Counted from the first letter of the stretch, positions 1-13,579 are shown. The stretch is 64,000 nt of DNA from Tanypteryx hageni (GCA_028673005.1 CM054117.1:53257370-53321369), one strand, 5' to 3'. Program-made: numbers and translations. Notes: generated by a model from the letters alone, not told the origin.

Positions 1-370
1 AGAGAAAGAGGATGGCAGAGCTTGGTGGTAGCAGAAAAAACTGCGTGTGGAAGAGAGAGGGAGGGAGAGAGAGAGAGAGAAAGTGACTGCGCGCGTATTC
101 AACTTCCTTTCCCCTTTTCGTATGGGTTGGAGTATGGAGAGAGTAGATGGGGAGGGGAAAAGGTTTTGGAGCGGATCCGGGAGGGTTGGAAGTGTAGGCG
201 CTTCATTTGCCGTTTAATTTCGCACCTCACAAAAATAAAAAGAGCAGGAGGAAAAAGGGAGAGTGGTTCGCCCCTGTGCCGCTGGACCAGTTTAGGCGCT
301 GCCATCGTAATTGCTCCTTGTCGGGTTCTTTCCGGAGCGGGGCGCGGAAGAGTAGGAGGTGGAGGAGATG
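1..370. other. Non-coding start of window, no gene seen
   Basis: This stretch is G/A-biased, with a short GAGAGA run near position 70, and moderately CpG-rich. Overlapping open frames exist on both strands, but they have low-complexity, compositionally biased translations and no recognisable domain. I see no supported feature. Confidence 0.6.
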
Positions 371-1172
371 TTTTTTTAACCAAGCGTGACGTTGCTTCCC
401 CCCCTCTCTCTCTCTCTTCCCTCCGATTTTTACATACAAACCTTCGTCGGTAATTTTTCTACCTCTTTCTTCTCACTCGCTATATTCGAACAATTTTTCT
501 CGCTCCCCATATCCGTCCCCTCATCGTTTCTTTTCTTTCCTCACCCACTTTCCCTTTAAAACCCTTATTGGACAGAAGATGAAAGTGGACTCAATTTTTT
601 CCTCCTCTTTTTCCTTACCTTCCTTGACCTCTTCCTTTTTTTATTGCTAGACCGGAATTTGCTTCCAGTATTTGCCAATAATAAAATCCCTGCGCCTTCC
701 TCCATCCTCCCTCCCCTTATCTCTTAACGGAATGCATCTCTCTCTCTTTCTCTCTTCCTCTTACTTCCTCTCTCCCCTCTCTCTCCTTCTTCTCTCCCCT
801 CTCTCTCCCTCTTCTCTCCCTCTCTCTCTCTCACTCTCCTTTCCTCTACCTCTCCCTCTGTATCTCTCTTTCTCTCCCCTCTCCCTTCCCTTCCTCGTTT
901 AATCTCAATCTCGCCCAAATAAAGACGAATATTTATCTTACTCTCCCTCCCTCCCTCTTCCTCCCTCTCTCTCTCCCTCTCACCCTCCCTTCCTCTCTCT
1001 CTCACTCTCCTTTCCTCTCACTCCCTCCCTCTGACTTCCTCTCTGTCTTTCTCTATCTCCCTCCCTCCCTCTCTTCATCTCTCCTTTTCTCTTTCCCTTT
1101 CTCTCTCCCTCCCTCTCTCTATCTCACTCTTTCTTACCCCCTCTCTCTTCCCCACTCTCTTCCTCCACCTCT
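371..1172. repeat. Long polypyrimidine (CT-rich) low-complexity tract
   Basis: About 800 bases of nearly pure C/T on the plus strand, made of irregular CTCTCT, CCCTCC and TTTCTC blocks rather than a regular microsatellite. Open frames here translate to Ser/Leu/Pro runs on the plus strand and Arg/Glu/Gly runs on the minus strand and are not genes. It is the first of six similar tracts in the left 25 kb, all with pyrimidines on the plus strand. Confidence 0.9.
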
Positions 1173-4134
1173 CTCCCTTTTTCCATTTGAGAAAAATGCA
1201 TGAGATGAAGTCCATTTTCCAGGCGTCCTATATGTACGTACCAAATGACTCATTCAAGAGGGAGAAAAAATCCAACCCTTTTGCTCTTATCTACCACTTT
1301 TGCGAGAGTAGGAATGACCGCGGTCAAATACCGCTCATTGTCTTTCCATTTCCCATTATGCCATTCCCACGGTCAAACATCTCGCGAGGAAATTGCCTCC
1401 GTAACGCTACGATGCTCCGGCTCATATCGCTCTACCCCACTCTCTCCCTATCGACCTTTGCTCCTCTCCTTCGCTCCGCCACCTCTCTCAGTGCCATGTT
1501 CCCTTCACGCAACGATGCCCTTAACAGCGTTTTCAGGCGAGGAAACCGCCTGGCGGCCGTCTCTCAGATTAATAGACGTCATTTGCGACGGATTCTTTTG
1601 TCTGTTAAAAATAGGCCGCGTCATTAAACAACACTTCGCAATTTAAAAGACATTCGCGTGGGGAAACAGACATCGGAAAGCGATGAATCGACAGGAGATT
1701 GACGATTGAGTCCAAGATTCCCAATCCAAATTTGAGGTATATGTTTCACTGAGAGTAAATGTTGCAAACAAAGTTACCCGTACAGTTAACCAATACGTCA
1801 CATCATCTGCGTTGATACCCAAAATCACGCTTTTTTTAATATTTTAAATAGCCTTTCTTTTACTGCTGTTAGTAATATATATTACGACTGACCTTTTGGT
1901 AATTATGTTAATCGTTTAATCTGAAATTCAAATGATAAGCTTTTATTCAATTAAGACGATTTTTAAACAAAGATAAAAAGACATTAAATGCACTTATGTA
2001 TGTGCTCGTATTCTCATCCACATTCCCGTACACATCCTCACGATCATGCTCATAAAAATGCTCCTGCATAACGTCCATTTTCTCATTTAATAACTAGTTG
2101 AGCCGTTGCAGTGCTGCTCGCAATTCTGATGTAAAGGTGAATGAAGATAGGAAAAAACTAAAAACATATGTGTAGAGGTAAATTTTAGTATTTAAGAAAT
2201 TAAATTAAAAGAACCTTCTTGTGTTTTTTTACATTAAACTATTCTATTCGTGTTATAAAATCGCAATAAAACTAGCTATCTTTCTTCACGTTTCCTCATT
2301 TCATGGTATAAAATGCTATTTTTTTTTCTCTTTTTCTTCTCCCTCCAATTCCCAATTTATAGCATTATACCATTAGACTTGTTTTCATGTTTCATTTCAC
2401 AATGCTCCCTTGAGAGCATCATATTCCCGCCGGATATCGCTACCCTAATAGCACCATGCAAAAGCTAAATAAAGAAAATTTACCCGCCCTAAGAGCATCA
2501 TACTCCTGCTGGATGACGAGGCTCGTCGTTACTCTTGGTTAAACCTGATTATCCCCATATTCCTGCTTTCCGTAATCTAATTCATTCCTTGATAACTCTC
2601 TTTCCCTATTAAGCCGTCTATCAGGTGAAACATTCTCTTCCTCTTTCTCTTTTTAACGCGTTTTTTAAGACGCTTATAGTTTCACTTTGGCGTCCGTCTG
2701 TCTATCTGACTGTCGGTGCCCTTGTTTAAATTGAAAGTGTGACCAAGTCGTAAGCGATAGTGCTGAAACTTGAAGGGTACATTTCTGTACTGCTGCCATT
2801 TGTTTGTCTTAAATGTGAGTTTTGAAAAATGTAAAAGTTCGAACTGTGGCCCATTTAAAGTTTTATTTTTTTAATATCTCCGAAGGTGTAAAAGATGAAA
2901 AGCTGAAATTTTGAGCGTCCATTTCCGCACTGATTCCACGTATTTTCAAAACGTTTTTTAAATATCCAACTAAAAAATCGTAATTTATTTTAAACAAATT
3001 TTTTACGCGGGTTTCGCAACTTTTGTCAACGAAAACAATTTTCGTAGCAACTGAAGTGGACAATATCTGCTACAAATAAAAAAGCACGTTTAATTTCCAG
3101 TGCACGCGTCAAATAGTAGATGAAGGGAAATGGATTATCTAAGACGAATAAATGCATGAAAAATACGTTAATTTTCCTTTTGTGCGCACAAAGCGCTTTG
3201 AAAGTGGTAATAATGGATAATTTACGACGGAGGAATGAATTTGAATGAATTACGTTACAATTACTCAATTGTGGTATTCTTTAAATAATTTTTGATTGTT
3301 TTATTTATATCTCCTAAGGTATCATCATCCGTTGACAGGTCCGTGATTATTCATGGTTAAACCTGGTTCTCCATATACTCCTATTTTTAGCTGTCCTCTT
3401 CATAACTCTTGATAACTCTCTTTCCCTTTCAAATCGTCTATCAGCTGAAATTTTTTCCTGCCCATCTATACACCTCAAACGACCGCGATAATTATCCTCA
3501 TAATCTGAATATTTCGTTCAATATTCTACCATATGCTTTTTCATCCACTTATAGAGCTGCAAAATTAATTTCTCCTCGTTTTGTTCAGTTTACTTTTGCT
3601 TTTATATTAACTTACAAATTTTCTATTCCATTATTTTATTCTGGTCACTGATTAAGGTAGATAGCATTTTCCAAGTATTTATGTCATTTTTCTGAATTTC
3701 CAGGTTTCCGTTCCATACACATACTCCATAGTTAGCGTTTTATCAGTTTCTTACTTTATATCTCCCGTTATCATTTTTTTTCTGAAATCGGCTTTTGCGT
3801 TCACTATGCAAGTGCAAATTTCAACGGTGCATTTGAATCTCTTGTAATTATGATTCCTAGGTATGATCTGAAACTTATACTAATGGCTTTCCTGTGACTT
3901 TTAGCACTTCTTGCATTAAACGTTTTCTATATATGCATGTACATATATTGCATTCAGCTTCTTCTTTAGAGGGATCCTGTTACTTTTATATCACTCTAAT
4001 AAACAAATAAAATAATTAAAATAAAATATTTTTAAAAATAACCTTTATACATTACACTAAAAAGAAAAAAAATATATATATATTGATTTGGTGGACTTTT
4101 GTAAAAGGTTGGCTAGATTTATTATTATTTATTA
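1173..4134. other. Gene-free AT-rich sequence
   Basis: I see no exon, RNA gene or transposon ends that I can support. From about 1190 to 1630 the sequence is CpG-containing and less AT-rich, with two overlapping open frames lacking domain signatures. From 1640 onward it is AT-rich. A phrase resembling TTGATAACTCTCTTTCCC occurs twice (about 2590 and 3407) with similar sequence around it (about 2520-2640 and 3340-3460), so a diverged short repeat is present. Confidence 0.5.
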
Positions 4135-5278
4135 TTATATACCAGGGGCGCATCCAGGATTTTCTCTTGGAGGGGGCTCAACCATAAAAAAATATATCCA
4201 CCCAAACATATCTAATACATTCAGTTTTTATTTGGGATAAAAACGTAGCGATTCTCGGATAAAGAATAGGGGGTATTCACTAAAGAAAAGAGATGCGACC
4301 GAGATTTGCAGTTTTAAGGACCCACGAATTTAATGAGAAATGAAAAAACTGGAAATTTTGGAGAAGGCATAAATAGGTTGGCTTGCCATTCTTAACAGGC
4401 AACATACTTCTATTCACTACTAACATAAAATAGGACACATTTCCATTTTGTGAAATAATTAACTTGACTTACCAAATGCTGTAAATCCCTCGCCGTTGAA
4501 ACTTCAGGAAACTCGGGATAATAAGATGAAACACTCGAAACTTATGGTAACATATATTCCGAAATTAAGATTTCACTCCTCAAAAAAGAAAACTACCCGG
4601 AATCAACAGGATATGCTGAGCATAACCGGTAACTTGATATTTTATTATAAAGGTAACTTATTGTCAACTTTTATGATTTCTAACGAATTATCTTGCACTC
4701 AGAATATACAAAACAGACAGACTCTCACTAATGCAGTTGTTTTGTCGCGAGACAATGTGAATCTGACGCTCAAGATGTGCTTTAAGGTTCTTAGAAAAAC
4801 CTTTCCTCGAAATCCCCTCTTTGCGTCGTTCACATGTTTTCCTCTCCATCTGGAAGCTATTAGGGATCCAAGGTCACTTGGCTTTACCCCTTCACAAAGA
4901 GGACAAAGTAAGACTGAAAAGACCAGTTCAGTGCGGCGTGCCTTCCTGTCACAATTTCGTTGGTGTAGGGAACGGCTGTAGTGAAGTTAGAAAAAGGGAT
5001 GCAAAACAAATGAAAAGAAATCGTACTTCGGCAAGCTGCGTAGGAAAACGACTGAAAAATTACCGATGACTACATTCACTTAATAACCGGCATTATAAAG
5101 AATTTCTCGAGAATATTATTAGAAATCTTACGAAAAACATGGAGATTTACTGACAATGAGTGCAGATATTTTGGTTAATGCTAAAGCCCTAGTGTAACGT
5201 TCTTAAGTGAGAACATGTCGATATTTATTTTTGAGGGGCTACAGCCCGTCAGCCCCCCCCCTCCCCGATGTTATATAC
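4135..5278. mobile_element. Non-autonomous element with 8-bp target duplication (hAT-like)
   Basis: The 8-mer TTATATAC occurs at 4135-4142 and again at 5271-5278, directly flanking a 1,128-bp segment that begins CAGGGGCGCATCCAGG and ends GCCCCCCCCCTCCCCGATG. An 8-bp duplication with a CAGGGG start fits hAT-superfamily elements. The terminal inverted repeats are weak: the right end keeps only the G/C-rich subterminal part. The element includes a plus-strand open frame (4496-4981) with no transposase motif, which I do not call as a gene. Confidence 0.65.
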
Positions 5279-5374
5279 ATTATGCTATGTTCTACTATAT
5301 TTTTCGAAATTTTAATAACAAACATTAGTCCGACGGCCCCTATCCCCATATCCCATAGCCTATAACCTATAACT

Positions 5375-6779
5375 AGGCTTGGTAGGATTCTATTTAAATC
5401 GAAAAACGTCGAATTTTTTTAATTTTCAAAATCGACGAAAATGAATATTCGTCGATAAGCGTCGATTTTCCAACAAGACGGAAAAGTATACGACCAAAAA
5501 TGTATTCTGAATTATAATACTTAAGTCATTTCTGTTTACTTTTTTCGCAGTATTATTTCCTACCTACAATTTCGTTCCTTTTCTGGGCTTTCACTAACAT
5601 TGGGACTAAAAGAAGAGTATTTCCTTACACTCAAATATGCGTGTTTTTTAAAATCTCACGCTTCTACTCTGAACAATCAGATAACCGCAAGCCGCTAGGC
5701 TAGTTAGAGAACACGTGTTTCTTAGCCCTTTTGAGGGTTTTGAGATTATATTTGCCGACCTAATGGTGGGATATTCCACGAGCCTCTCTATACAGCTAAG
5801 GTCATGAATATGCCCTACAGAGGGTTCCTCGAGGTTCAGAAGAAAGGAATTTTGGTGGTCGTTTACCCATTCCGCGCATCTACCTCCTGGAGTTTATTCC
5901 TGGAACACATGTTTCTCGATTGCTTGCTAGGGTTTTTTCCGATAGATGGACGTTGTTGTATGCACTGTCGCCCCTTCTCCGTATGCAGTGAACCCACCCA
6001 CTCTTTTGAGAGCCTTTCTCTAAAAGTTATCCAAGAAGGATCGTGCCGTTCTCTTGCTTTTGGCTTCTTCATCCTTTGCTGCAGGTTATTAAATTTCAGT
6101 CTATATATAATGGTTTAAAAAATATGCACATAAATTAGCATTTGTTACTTAAAATTTAAGAAGGATTAAGGATTAATATTTATTTGCTATTTGTGGTAAA
6201 ATACTTTGCTGATTGGAAAAACACATTTTCATCAGGGTTTGAGGTAAGACTTGTTCTAGCGCTGAATAATTAAGTCTAACCTTTCTCTTTATATATTTTA
6301 TGTTAAATAAAGAGAATATTTAGTACAGTGATGGAATATATCAAATGATACAAAGTAAAGTATTAGATAGTTCTTTTCTGACGACTAAAATATTATTGCG
6401 ATAATTATATCATTAGCGTTTTTTATTTAATTAGTCCTTAATTGCCATCAACAAATATCTAAAAGGCTTTAAGCTGAAGTAGCAATTTCTTTTTTTAAAG
6501 AATGTTTCTCGGTAAAATCAACAGAATACTGTTCGGATTTAAAGACGTAAAGCATGATTTACTATCTACATTCGCGAAATAATATATTTGTCAATGACGC
6601 GATTGGAAGAATTATACGAAATAAAAAATATCTAGATTTGGAAATACCAGCTTACGATATTTGAGATTAAAAATATACTAAGTTTTAGTGTGGTAAAACA
6701 ACAATATTCTCGTGACCGATATGCAAGGTGCAAATTTTGTTTAAACATCAAGATTGATTTAGTAAAAGCCGTAAATCAG

Positions 6780-6825
<46 letters not shown>

Positions 6826-8525
6826 CGATACGGAAAAAGAAATAATATGATAAAATAAATGCAACGAGAGGTTGAGAGGGATAGGAAGGAGCCAGTGAAC
6901 ACTTACCATACGGTGGTGGACGTCCACAGCGATAGAGGAAGGCTTGTAATTTGGAGCTTTCGGGCAACACACGCCCTTCTTCAGCTAGAGAAAAAAAATA
7001 TATATATATACACACATACATATATGTGCATATGTTTTCTCATATAGGCTGGTTGTCGAAATTATCACGCGTGTAAAATTTTTAAAGAAAGAAGTGAAAA
7101 TACAAGAGCAAGAAATATCTTTTCCTGTTCGCACAATTAACTTTTTTCTGCGCTAACTATTTTTGTTACTTAAAGAGGTAAGGTTGTACGCGATTTAGTT
7201 AATAAAAGATAAAATTAACGATTTTAATATACTTTTTACTTTATATACTTTGTACTGTATACTTTTTACTGTAAGTAAAAGATACACTAATATTTTTATA
7301 AATTCAGTATTGAGTGTTTAAATTTTTAAAAATTTCGAAATAATAATTAAATTTAAATGATCGAATTGAAAGGTCGAAAACTGCCAGCCATATATGTAGG
7401 TAGTAATTTTAATCATCTATATTCGTCGTAAATATCTCGGGGAAATAAACGTCGCTTTTCAAAAAAAATAGACATGGAATTCTACCAAGTAGTAATTTTA
7501 AGCTTCGATATTCGTCGAAAATCTCTCGGGAAAATAAACGTCAATTTAGAAAAATAAAAGTCGAATTCTACCAAGCCTACCTTGGAAGGATTCGATTTGA
7601 ATCGATAAATGTCGATAAATATCGATTTTTTTTTAAATTTAAATTCTACGAAAATGAATTGTCGTCGATAATTGTCGATTTACACCAGTACATTTTCTAC
7701 AAAATTTATGCGTCATGATTTTAAAATTTTGTTACCCGTTCTCAAACTTAACATATTTGACGACCAAACATCCAAAACGGTAGAGACAGTCTGTGTTTGT
7801 ATTACCAAACGGCCACACGACATTCGGCATATACTGAGCTGCCGTGGGATTTAAAGGTAAAGGACATAATATTATGATCGATTTATTGTGCTCTTTCTTT
7901 GCCCTCGGCTAGATCCGATAATCCATACGCACCTTGGACTCCATTTACCGAAAAGTCGGGGGACGTCTATAGCGTCCTCTGCGCGGCATTATCTGCCGAC
8001 CTCCTCCAAGAGGTGAAACGAAAGGTTTCCTCGGACTGAAACATGAGCACCGATCGTCAGATAGACTTATGGCATTTCCAAAAGCACCCTGTCATAAAAT
8101 TTATGTAATCCATTTGAGAGTGTCTCCCGTGCTTAGGTACTTTTGCATTGTTGTCGAAGGAGCATCGTCCCGTACACGCACTCGGGGCTTTTTTTCCGCA
8201 TTCTTAGTCGTTTATTAATTGTATACAAATAAACGTTGATGTATGTCGTTGATTTTTACGAAAAATAAACAATGGCAGTGACTGCTTTTTAAGAAATATT
8301 AACGCCGAAAACTACAAAGCCTAGTAAAATGTATGAAAGTAAACGTCGATATTGGTCGCCGATTTTTAGGAAAAATAAACGTCGATTTTTAAGAAAAGTC
8401 AACGTCGAAAACTGCCAAGCCTATAGTAGCAGTAATTTGAAACGTCGATATTCGTCGAAAATCTCTCGGAAAAATAAACGTCGATATTCTTTTAAAAAAA
8501 GTGAACGTCGAATTCTACCAAGCCT
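5375..8525. mobile_element. Composite repeat with CGTCGAT-rich subterminal arrays
   Basis: The outer ends are inverted: AGGCTTGGTAGGATTC at 5375-5390 and the complement form GAATTCTACCAAGCCT near 8510-8525. The same end pair also occurs back to back at about 7572-7600, so two related elements are adjacent or nested. Subterminal DNA is built from variants of TCGATATTCGTCGAAAATCTCTCGG and AATAAACGTCGAT (about 5395-5475, 7390-7570, 7590-7680, 8335-8515). Dense subterminal repeats inside short inverted ends are usual for non-autonomous hAT or MULE-like DNA transposons. No transposase is visible. Confidence 0.6.
6781..6824. repeat. (TA)n microsatellite
   Basis: An uninterrupted TA dinucleotide run of 22 units lies inside the composite repeat. 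A second, shorter TA/CA run follows at about 6998-7026. Confidence 0.95.
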
Positions 8526-8927
8526 TCCTATAACGCGGTTTAATGTTACACGGTGTTTTCCAGAAACGTATCCCTCGCGTTATAGTAGGGATTACTATTA
8601 ACTGAGGTTTCAATTCATATTGCCGCGCAATTTCACCAGAGATTTCAAAGCGACGCTGAGGTATATGAAAAATCGTGTAAATTTCGGTTCATTACATTAT
8701 TTCCCTCGGCAAATGAACTATTTGTTAAAACCTTGGGATTCTCAATGCACGCTGATTTTGATCTATTAGGATCTCTTACTGCCTCCGAGTCGTTGATGAT
8801 TTTTAAGGCCTTTTATAAGCCCTGTCTTTCATCGAAAATATCCGTGTGCTTAAGCACTGCCACGCTATTTGGTTTTTATAATTTGGAAACCTCATGGTTT
8901 TGTTTCGATACTGTGTGGCTAGGTATA

Positions 8928-9318
8928 GTACTAGGGCGGCGTTTCCCAACCGGTGGTTTGCCTACCCCTAGGGGTTCGCGAGAAAAATTTGGTAATGGCG
9001 TCATTTTCTCTTTCTTGGTTCTACATTTCTAACAGGTATTTTAATTTCATTCAAATTAGTTGCATGGTTTTGTTTTAAAATTTTTCTTATGCTTCAAGAA
9101 TTATATTTTAATATAAACCTTTTATTTTTCATGAATTAAACGCGTTCAAAAAGATTTGTTTTTACAAAATGAACTCTTCGTTATAAGGAGTTTGCCGCCA
9201 AAACTTACAACTCAAGGGATTCGCGAAGAGAAAATATTAATCCAAGGTGTTCGCAACGAGAAATAGGTTAGCTCAAGGGGTTTGCGAAGTGAAAAAGGTT
9301 GGAAACCGCTGTACAAGA
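8928..9318. mobile_element. Small hAT-type MITE
   Basis: Ends are GCGGCGTTTCCCAACC (from 8936) and the complement of AGCGGTTTCCAACC (to 9310). The interior repeats a phrase of the type GGGGTTCGCGAGAAAAA near both ends. The flanking 8-mers GTACTAGG (8928-8935) and GTACAAGA (9311-9318) look like a decayed 8-bp target duplication. It is about 375 bp long with no coding capacity. Confidence 0.7.
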
Positions 9319-9619
9319 GGATCAAATTTTCTGTTAGATTCGATAAAAATACACACAATAATCTGACAGCACATGAGGAACAGATACGTATGAAAAATAA
9401 TTGTTACTAAATAAAGAATATTTATGTATGTATGACCGACGATGGGCATTAATTCGCCAGAGATCTGTCCATTATCACCATTCACTTGCCAAAAGCAATC
9501 ATAAACGCATACGCATATTAAAGTACGCAAATTAATAATTATGTAAATGTTCAGGTATTTGTTTGTGTGCATATGTATGTAAACCAATATAGGGTCTCCT
9601 TTTTTATTGGCAGATCCTT

Positions 9620-10325
9620 TATATACTGGGTGTTTTTAAAGTTCATGGGCAGTCTTAAGCTTTAATAACTTTCTATGTGCACTTGATAGGAACAATCTGT
9701 AATTGGCGCATGAAAGCAAATTATATAAGTTTTTTCATTGTAAACATCTTTCGAGTTCAGTATAACAATCATCGACGTTCGATCCTATTTTCCAACTCGT
9801 TGAAAATATTCCCCAATTAGTTACCTCACGAATTGCATTCTCAATCCTGGTCCTTAAGTAACCTGATTTAGACATGTAAACTTTACTTTTAGCATTTTTC
9901 CATAAAATGGTGATAGATCAGGTGAACGAGGTGGCCGAGCAATCGATCTGCTTCTCCGAGAATATGCCATTCAGAAGCTATCGCACACTCAATCCATAAT
10001 GACACTGAGCGCCATCGCGTTGGAAAAAGATGATATTAGAGGGAACTGATTGGCGAAGTTCAGGGATGAAAAAAATCTGCAGCATTGTGAGGCAATTTAC
10101 TGTTTCTTCTTCAAAGAAGATTAATTATGCGTGACTTCCTTAAGCATACCAAACGTTGATTTTCTGGTAGTCTTTCATTTGTTGCCATTTTCTTTATAAC
10201 TAACACTCGAAATGTGTACAGTGAAAAAATTTTATTAAGTTGCCTTTTATATGCCATTTACAGAATGATTCTATCATGTACACATACAAAGTTATTAAAT
10301 TTTAAAAGATCACACAGATTTCATA
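9620..10325 (-). mobile_element. Degenerate Tc1/mariner-like (DDE_3) transposon remnant
   Basis: Left and right ends share an inverted segment: CTTTAATAACTTTCTATGTG at about 9658 and its complement version at about 10270-10300. The minus strand of the interior encodes scattered transposase peptides: IIFFQRDGAQCHYGLSVR (about 10005-10060) and RPPRSPDLSPF (about 9906-9940), separated by stops and frameshifts. These match the second and third catalytic blocks of IS630/Tc1-type DDE transposases common in insects. The N-terminal half is absent, so the copy is dead. Confidence 0.75.
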
Positions 10326-10633
10326 AACATACTGTTTATAGACGCGCGTACATAGCAGAACTTTGTTATAATGAAAAACGTATATCATAATAAAAGTATA
10401 ATAGATTTCGTAATTGGCCACAACTTTGGAAAAAATAATTTCCTTAATTAATAAGTTGTTTACATTAGTAGTAGAGTAGTAGAGGTTCGAGATACAAAGG
10501 CTCTATTGCGTATTGGTCCCCGTCTAATTGGTTTTTAATATGATCCGTTAATAATTTTGTACCTTCGAGAATTGCAAGGTATCAGGGTATGAAGCATCAA
10601 CCGAAAAAATATGGATTTTAGGGAAGGGAAACG
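10326..10633. other. Gene-free AT-rich spacer
   Basis: No open frame, RNA gene or repeat end is recognised between the Tc1-like remnant and the following dispersed repeat. Confidence 0.5.
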
Positions 10634-11460
10634 AGAAGTCCAAATCAGGACTAATGCAGGCTTGTTTCCCAATGTTGACGTCTCGAATTTATTACTTATA
10701 TTGACAGGAAATGTTTCAGTATGTGTTAGTCATTCCAAGGAATTCTCATACCATAAATACCACTTGTAGTTCATAATTTATCAATAATAGAGATAAATTG
10801 GAAAACATATTAACAGAGCATTATCAGGTTTAAAATACTAAAAGCAATCTCTTTCTGACATATTTTGCATGTATTTTTTTAAATAAACGAATTTAATAAA
10901 TGTTACTGTTTATACGCTAATATGTATTGATCAGCTGTCCATTGTTGAAGTGTAGTCGAGTGGAAAAAATAACCCATTTGTTCACTCGTCTATGCTCAAA
11001 CCGAGTTCGGTAATAATCGTCTCCATGGCAACAATCCGATAAAATGCGATTTAAAACGCAAAAACTCTATATTTTAGTAGAAATTCAAGAAAATACAATC
11101 ATTTATCAAAGTTTGGTGATACTAATTATAATTTACATTATTTTCCCCTTAGAACAGTACCAATTCCGCTCCGATATCACAATTTTAAGATATTTTAATG
11201 TATTAAAGAAAACATCTCTGCACGATGGATTTGAGATTTCCTATGTAAAACAAATAAGGAAAAAAGTTCCTGGAACCGAACCCGGGACTTCAATCGTCAC
11301 CAAATAAAATATATCCCAGAGGTGGGCCCTGGCAGCAAGAGCCTCATACCAAGTTTCATGAAAATCGGTGCATTGATGCAAAAGTTGTTAGTAGGGGACA
11401 CACACACACAGACAGGACCATTTCATGATGCTACGTTTCCTTTGGAAACCAGACTAAAAA
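10634..11460. repeat. Dispersed repeat family R1, CpG-intact copy
   Basis: About 827 bp that aligns end to end with 37426-38261 in the same orientation. Both begin AGAAGTCC and end near TTTGGAAAC. It contains a tRNA B-box-like complement (AACCGAACCCGGGACTTC, about 11274) and a short ACACACACAGACAGGACC block. It may be a long SINE-like or non-LTR-derived repeat. This copy keeps its CpG sites, whereas the right-hand copy has lost most of them. The small open frames at 11044-11307 and 11322-11540 are part of the repeat and have no recognisable domain. Confidence 0.8.
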
Positions 11461-11889
11461 GTCTCTCTTTGCTAAAGTGTGTCAAAAATATCAAGCAATA
11501 TTTCAGGAGGATGCGATCCAAAGCCGAGTTCCTGAAATGACAGTACATTTCTCGAGGGACAGCAAGCGACAAAGTATCAGAAACGTTGAAAAAAAAATAT
11601 GTCACCATAATTCATGGGTTCGACTTGACGAGAAATGAATGAGAAATTTGAAAAATCGCGGGGCAAAACATCACTCGCGCAAAAAACAAACGCCGACTCG
11701 GACGACGCGAAATGCGCGATTTTTCTCGGCCTAATTTAAATATCAAACGAAGCGTTCCCTTCGAGTTAATTATCCTCATTGTGATTTTCGAAATTTCGCC
11801 GGCACAGAATTTCGTCTCGATCTCTTCCTGATTCAGGTGCCGCAAAACAAACGAACCGCTGAAAACACTTTCGTCGGTTTGCATTCCCA
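11461..11889. other. Gene-free segment
   Basis: Moderately CpG-rich sequence with no recognisable coding or repeat signature. Confidence 0.5.
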
Positions 11890-12250
11890 CGCCCAATATT
11901 CACCTCTCTCTCTCTCTTTCATGATTGTCTTTTATTCTCTATCTCAAGCGCCGCGTTACTATTCGTTTTCCTCATAGGACATATCTCCCCTCGGAGAGAA
12001 AAAAAGAATAAAACGTATACGCGTTTTCCAAGTCTAAAATTCATCTCATTTTCTCCCTTTCCCTTTTTGTTCCTCCGAGAGTCCTCCTACCTTCTTTTTT
12101 TCTCTTTCAATTGTTCTCCCATTCGAGCCCTCCTTCACTTTTCATATGTATGTCTCTCTCTCTCTGTCTCTCTCTCTCTTCCTTCTCGCGGATAACTTCC
12201 CTCCCTCCTTTCGTTCTTTTTTTCCCTCCCCATCCCCTGACCCTGACAGC
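11890..12250. repeat. Pyrimidine-rich tract
   Basis: C/T-biased low-complexity sequence on the plus strand with CTCTCT runs at 11908-11922 and 12150-12180. It has the same strand polarity as the other five tracts. The plus-strand frames across it are compositional artefacts. Confidence 0.85.
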
Positions 12251-12357
12251 TTCAATCATCTCTTCACAAATATTTGAAACCTTGTTCCGTCAGACTCCTA
12301 GAGTTTCATTCGTTTCTCCTCGTTGGACTGCCGAAACTTTCCTCTCTTTCTCCCATG

Positions 12358-12361
<4 letters not shown>

Positions 12362-12411
<50 letters not shown>
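12362..12411. repeat. (TA)n microsatellite
   Basis: An uninterrupted TA run of 25 units. Confidence 0.95.
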
Positions 12412-12414
<3 letters not shown>

Positions 12415-13579
12415 TTTGAATTCTCGTTTGATAAAATTTCAATGAATAAGGGGAGTTTGCGGTCATATATCACTTCCGCGGCCTTACGTTTTTTCTGTCA
12501 TTCTTTCCTTTTTATCGAAGAAACTCGAAGGGGCGAATTCTTTTCATTTAAGTCCTAGTCCAGCGTAAATAAATTCCATTCACTCATGCTCCTTCCGTCT
12601 TATTTAGCTTTAATGTTTATTAACACATGTTAAGTGTGATTCTGCACTTCTCAATCCTTAACAAGACACTATCCATTTAAAGTTGCGCGAAAGCAAACAT
12701 GACACCTAAGCTGAATTTCTTAGCATTTGTCTGATTTTTTTTAACTTAAGAAGGAATTATTTATGCTAGAAGCCGATCGGTGATCGGGGTAACTCCTTTA
12801 TCTATAAGGAGGTTGAGTTAACCGTGTGTGAATTTCAGCTAAAAATCAGTCTTCTACAGGGGTAAATCGCTTTCTTTCTAGAATCAGGGATTACATTTCA
12901 GGAAGGCTACTTTGCGGATGATATACTCAAGTGATTCACTCGACCGTTTTATGGCTGAAGGATTTATCTTGATCTTCGATGAATCATTAGTTTTTCGGAG
13001 GAAAACGCACTAGTGCCTGAGATGTAAATATTGAACCGTCACTTACCGAGCGTTTCTGCTTTTTGATATTGGACTAACTTGCACTTGTCTGTAAATTTTG
13101 AAAGAAAAATTATGTCTACATATACGTATTATCTCCTTGCTTTATAATCAATCCATACATTTTTCCTTAAACTGCCGAGTAGTAATGTAGATAAATATAT
13201 CATTAGAGGGCGAAAATTTCAAAAATCTACTGAAAAACCTGATGTGTCCAAACATTGTAATATTACTTCCAAGCTGCTCACGACATCAGCACCCCCAAGA
13301 GTAATCATCGGCAATTACACCGGTGAATAATTTTTTTTTAATTTGAACAATTTTAACGGTGAAAAATACTTTGAACCGCTTTTCGCATTAGAAAACATAA
13401 ACTAAACAAAATCGTTATGTATTGTTATGGATAACAAAATATCGATGGACAATTAAAATTACCGTTGGTTTACAGAGCCTGTAATCGCTCTCAGTAAGAA
13501 AACTCGTTTACAAAATATGGCCATGGGTGGCATTGGGAAAATTTTTATCCCAATTTAAATTATCTTTGCCAGCGTAGGC
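12412..13579. other. Gene-free AT-rich sequence
   Basis: I see no supported exon, RNA gene or transposon end here. Confidence 0.5.

Noticed and set aside
4496..4981. 161-codon open frame
   Set aside because: Lies inside a non-autonomous element bounded by an 8-bp duplication. No transposase or other motif and no conserved pattern.
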